From Okibacterium sp. HSC-33S16 (GTDB taxonomy: Bacteria > Actinomycetota > Actinomycetes > Actinomycetales > Microbacteriaceae): a stretch of DNA of 64,000 nucleotides. This document shows, piece by piece, positions 63,225 to 64,000 of the stretch. The first letter of the stretch is position 1. The number at the start of each line of letters is the position of its first letter. The stretch lies in contig NZ_JALJZZ010000006.1 in NCBI RefSeq assembly GCF_024171565.1, forward strand, positions 212,813 through 276,812. Reading direction: 5' to 3'. The notes under the pieces are model-generated. The model was given only the letters and a program-made list of their open reading frames with translations. It made no database searches and was not told the DNA's origin. The position numbers and the translations under genes were made by a program.

Positions 63225-64000
63225 TTAGAACGGTGCAACCTCCGGATTGAGCAAGTCTGCGCCTTGGTCGTCGAACGTGTCGTCGCTGTTGTGTTTGTTT
63301 TGTGTGAGTCGATCGGTCAGGCGCGAATAGGCGTCGTGTCCTCGTTTCTTCTCCTGCTCGGCGTCGGTCATTGTTTCACCGTTCGACGGTGAGTTCGCCG
63401 TTTCGCCGTTGGCCGGTTTGGCCGTGGCCACTGGCGGGATGGGTCCTCGGGCGGGGTTTTCGGGGTGGGTGAGGTATTCGCGGCCTTGAGGTGAGGTCCA
63501 TTTCAGGGTGCCGTTGCCGAGTTGCTGAACCTGCCACCGGGTTTCGTGTTTCATTTTGTGGTGTTTCGGGCACAGGCTGGCGAGGTTGTCGATATCGGTG
63601 CAACCGCCGGTGCTGAATGGGTCGGTGTGGTCGATATCGCAGGTCACCGCCCTGCGGTTACAGCCCGGGAATCGGCAGTAGCCGTCTCGGTAGCGAAGGA
63701 ATCGTCGCATCGCTGCTGATGGGGTGTATTTCGTGCTGCCGAGCGAGAGCACGACCCCGGTTTCGGGGTGGGTGAGCATCCGGTGAAACTCCGGTGCCTG
63801 GGCGGCAAGGTCACGAGCGGTTTGCGGGTCGATCGGCCCGTAACCGTCAAGATCCCCCGGCTCATCACTTCGGCCCAACAATGTGAGCACGGGAACGGTG
63901 ACCATCACGGTCGGCACGATCTTCCGGAACGGCCGGACCGGGTCAACACCCGGACCGGCACACGACACCCGATACACCGTCGCCCCCGATGTCGCTAACA
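63225..64000 (-). CDS. HNH endonuclease / 13E12 repeat (DUF222) protein, 5' part cut by window edge
   Basis: The C-terminal part of a DUF222-HNH protein. The frame is open through the window edge (LATSGATVYRVSCAG), so the N-terminal DUF222 domain lies outside. The visible part ends the DUF222 domain (PFRKIVPTVMVTVPVLTLLG) and contains a full HNH module with CRFPGCNRRAVTCDIDHTDPF and LCPKHHKMKH. A Pro/Asn/Thr-rich hydrophilic tail follows. These genes occur in multiple copies in actinobacteria; the function is unknown, and mobility is possible but not shown. Confidence 0.9.
   Translation of the reverse strand, partial: LATSGATVYRVSCAGPGVDPVRPFRKIVPTVMVTVPVLTLLGRSDEPGDLDGYGPIDPQTARDLAAQAPEFHRMLTHPETGVVLSLGSTKYTPSAAMRRFLRYRDGYCRFPGCNRRAVTCDIDHTDPFSTGGCTDIDNLASLCPKHHKMKHETRWQVQQLGNGTLKWTSPQGREYLTHPENPARGPIPPVATAKPANGETANSPSNGETMTDAEQEKKRGHDAYSRLTDRLTQNKHNSDDTFDDQGADLLNPEVAPF

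Noticed and set aside
63225..64000. HNH gene as part of an inserted mobile element
   Set aside because: DUF222-HNH genes are common multi-copy genes in this group; no inverted repeats, integrase or target duplication are visible here.
1..64000. CRISPR array, prophage, transposon, rRNA operon or riboswitch
   Set aside because: No regularly spaced repeats, structural phage genes, transposases, rRNA segments or recognisable riboswitch folds were seen.

Overview
The window is a contiguous chromosomal stretch from a GC-rich actinobacterium, most likely of the family Microbacteriaceae. The evidence is a mycothiol ligase gene (mshC), RbpA, PafB/PafC, a Wag31-type DivIVA, an actinobacterial bcc-aa3 respiratory chain with a di-haem QcrC and a CtaF subunit, a 13E12/DUF222 HNH gene, and many GTG/TTG starts. 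No phage, transposase, rRNA or CRISPR array was seen. Almost every gene has a recognisable housekeeping family.

Layout, left to right. Positions 1-7602 hold the end of the division and cell-wall cluster: murC, ftsQ, ftsZ, yggS, sepF, yggT, divIVA, lspA and an RluD-type pseudouridine synthase. dnaE follows, then an actinobacterial proline/glutamine-rich membrane protein. Positions 12.9-18.5 kb carry a flavin reductase, hisD-nrdR-pyrD, a DUF3043 protein and an M20 dipeptidase. Positions 18.5-27.7 kb hold an ErpA-type Fe-S carrier and the terminal respiratory chain as two converging operons: ctaC-ctaD-ctaF on the plus strand and ctaE-qcrC-qcrA-qcrB-rlmA on the minus strand. Then come trpD, a PTS-dependent dihydroxyacetone kinase operon (dhaK-dhaL-dhaM with a fused HPr domain), a small zinc-ribbon-like protein, an EamA transporter, and a translationally coupled glycosyltransferase/GMC oxidoreductase pair.

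At 35795-35822 lies a 28-bp sequence with the XerC-arm/centre/XerD-arm structure of a bacterial dif site, matching the actinobacterial form as I remember it. Gene orientation changes there. To the left 27 genes are plus and 7 minus; to the right 8 protein genes are plus and 19 minus. This supports reading the window as the replication terminus region. An exact second copy of the XerD arm lies 758 bp further on, so the two copies bracket a single HdeD-like membrane-protein gene.

Right of dif: an SDR protein, nfeD-SPFH, a glycerophosphodiester phosphodiesterase, rbpA, and then a long minus-strand run: HAD phosphatase, trmI, FKBP lipoprotein, pafB, pafC, tatA, tatC, a HelY-like helicase and lnt. 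In other actinobacteria the Pup-proteasome genes usually lie between trmI and FKBP/pafB; here they are absent from that position. The last part carries a PAC2 protein, a methyltransferase, mshC, uppP, an M20 peptidase, tRNA-Leu(GAG), a DEAD/DEAH helicase, an SGNH hydrolase, a D,D-carboxypeptidase, a TrmH-type rRNA/tRNA methyltransferase, a sirtuin, an NAD-dependent epimerase and the 3' part of an HNH gene cut by the window edge.

Main points for follow-up: the dif site with its duplicated XerD arm around hdeD, the missing proteasome block at a conserved locus, a terminator-like hairpin built partly from the first codons of rlmA, and the terminus-adjacent glycosyltransferase/GMC pair with a possible leader ORF.
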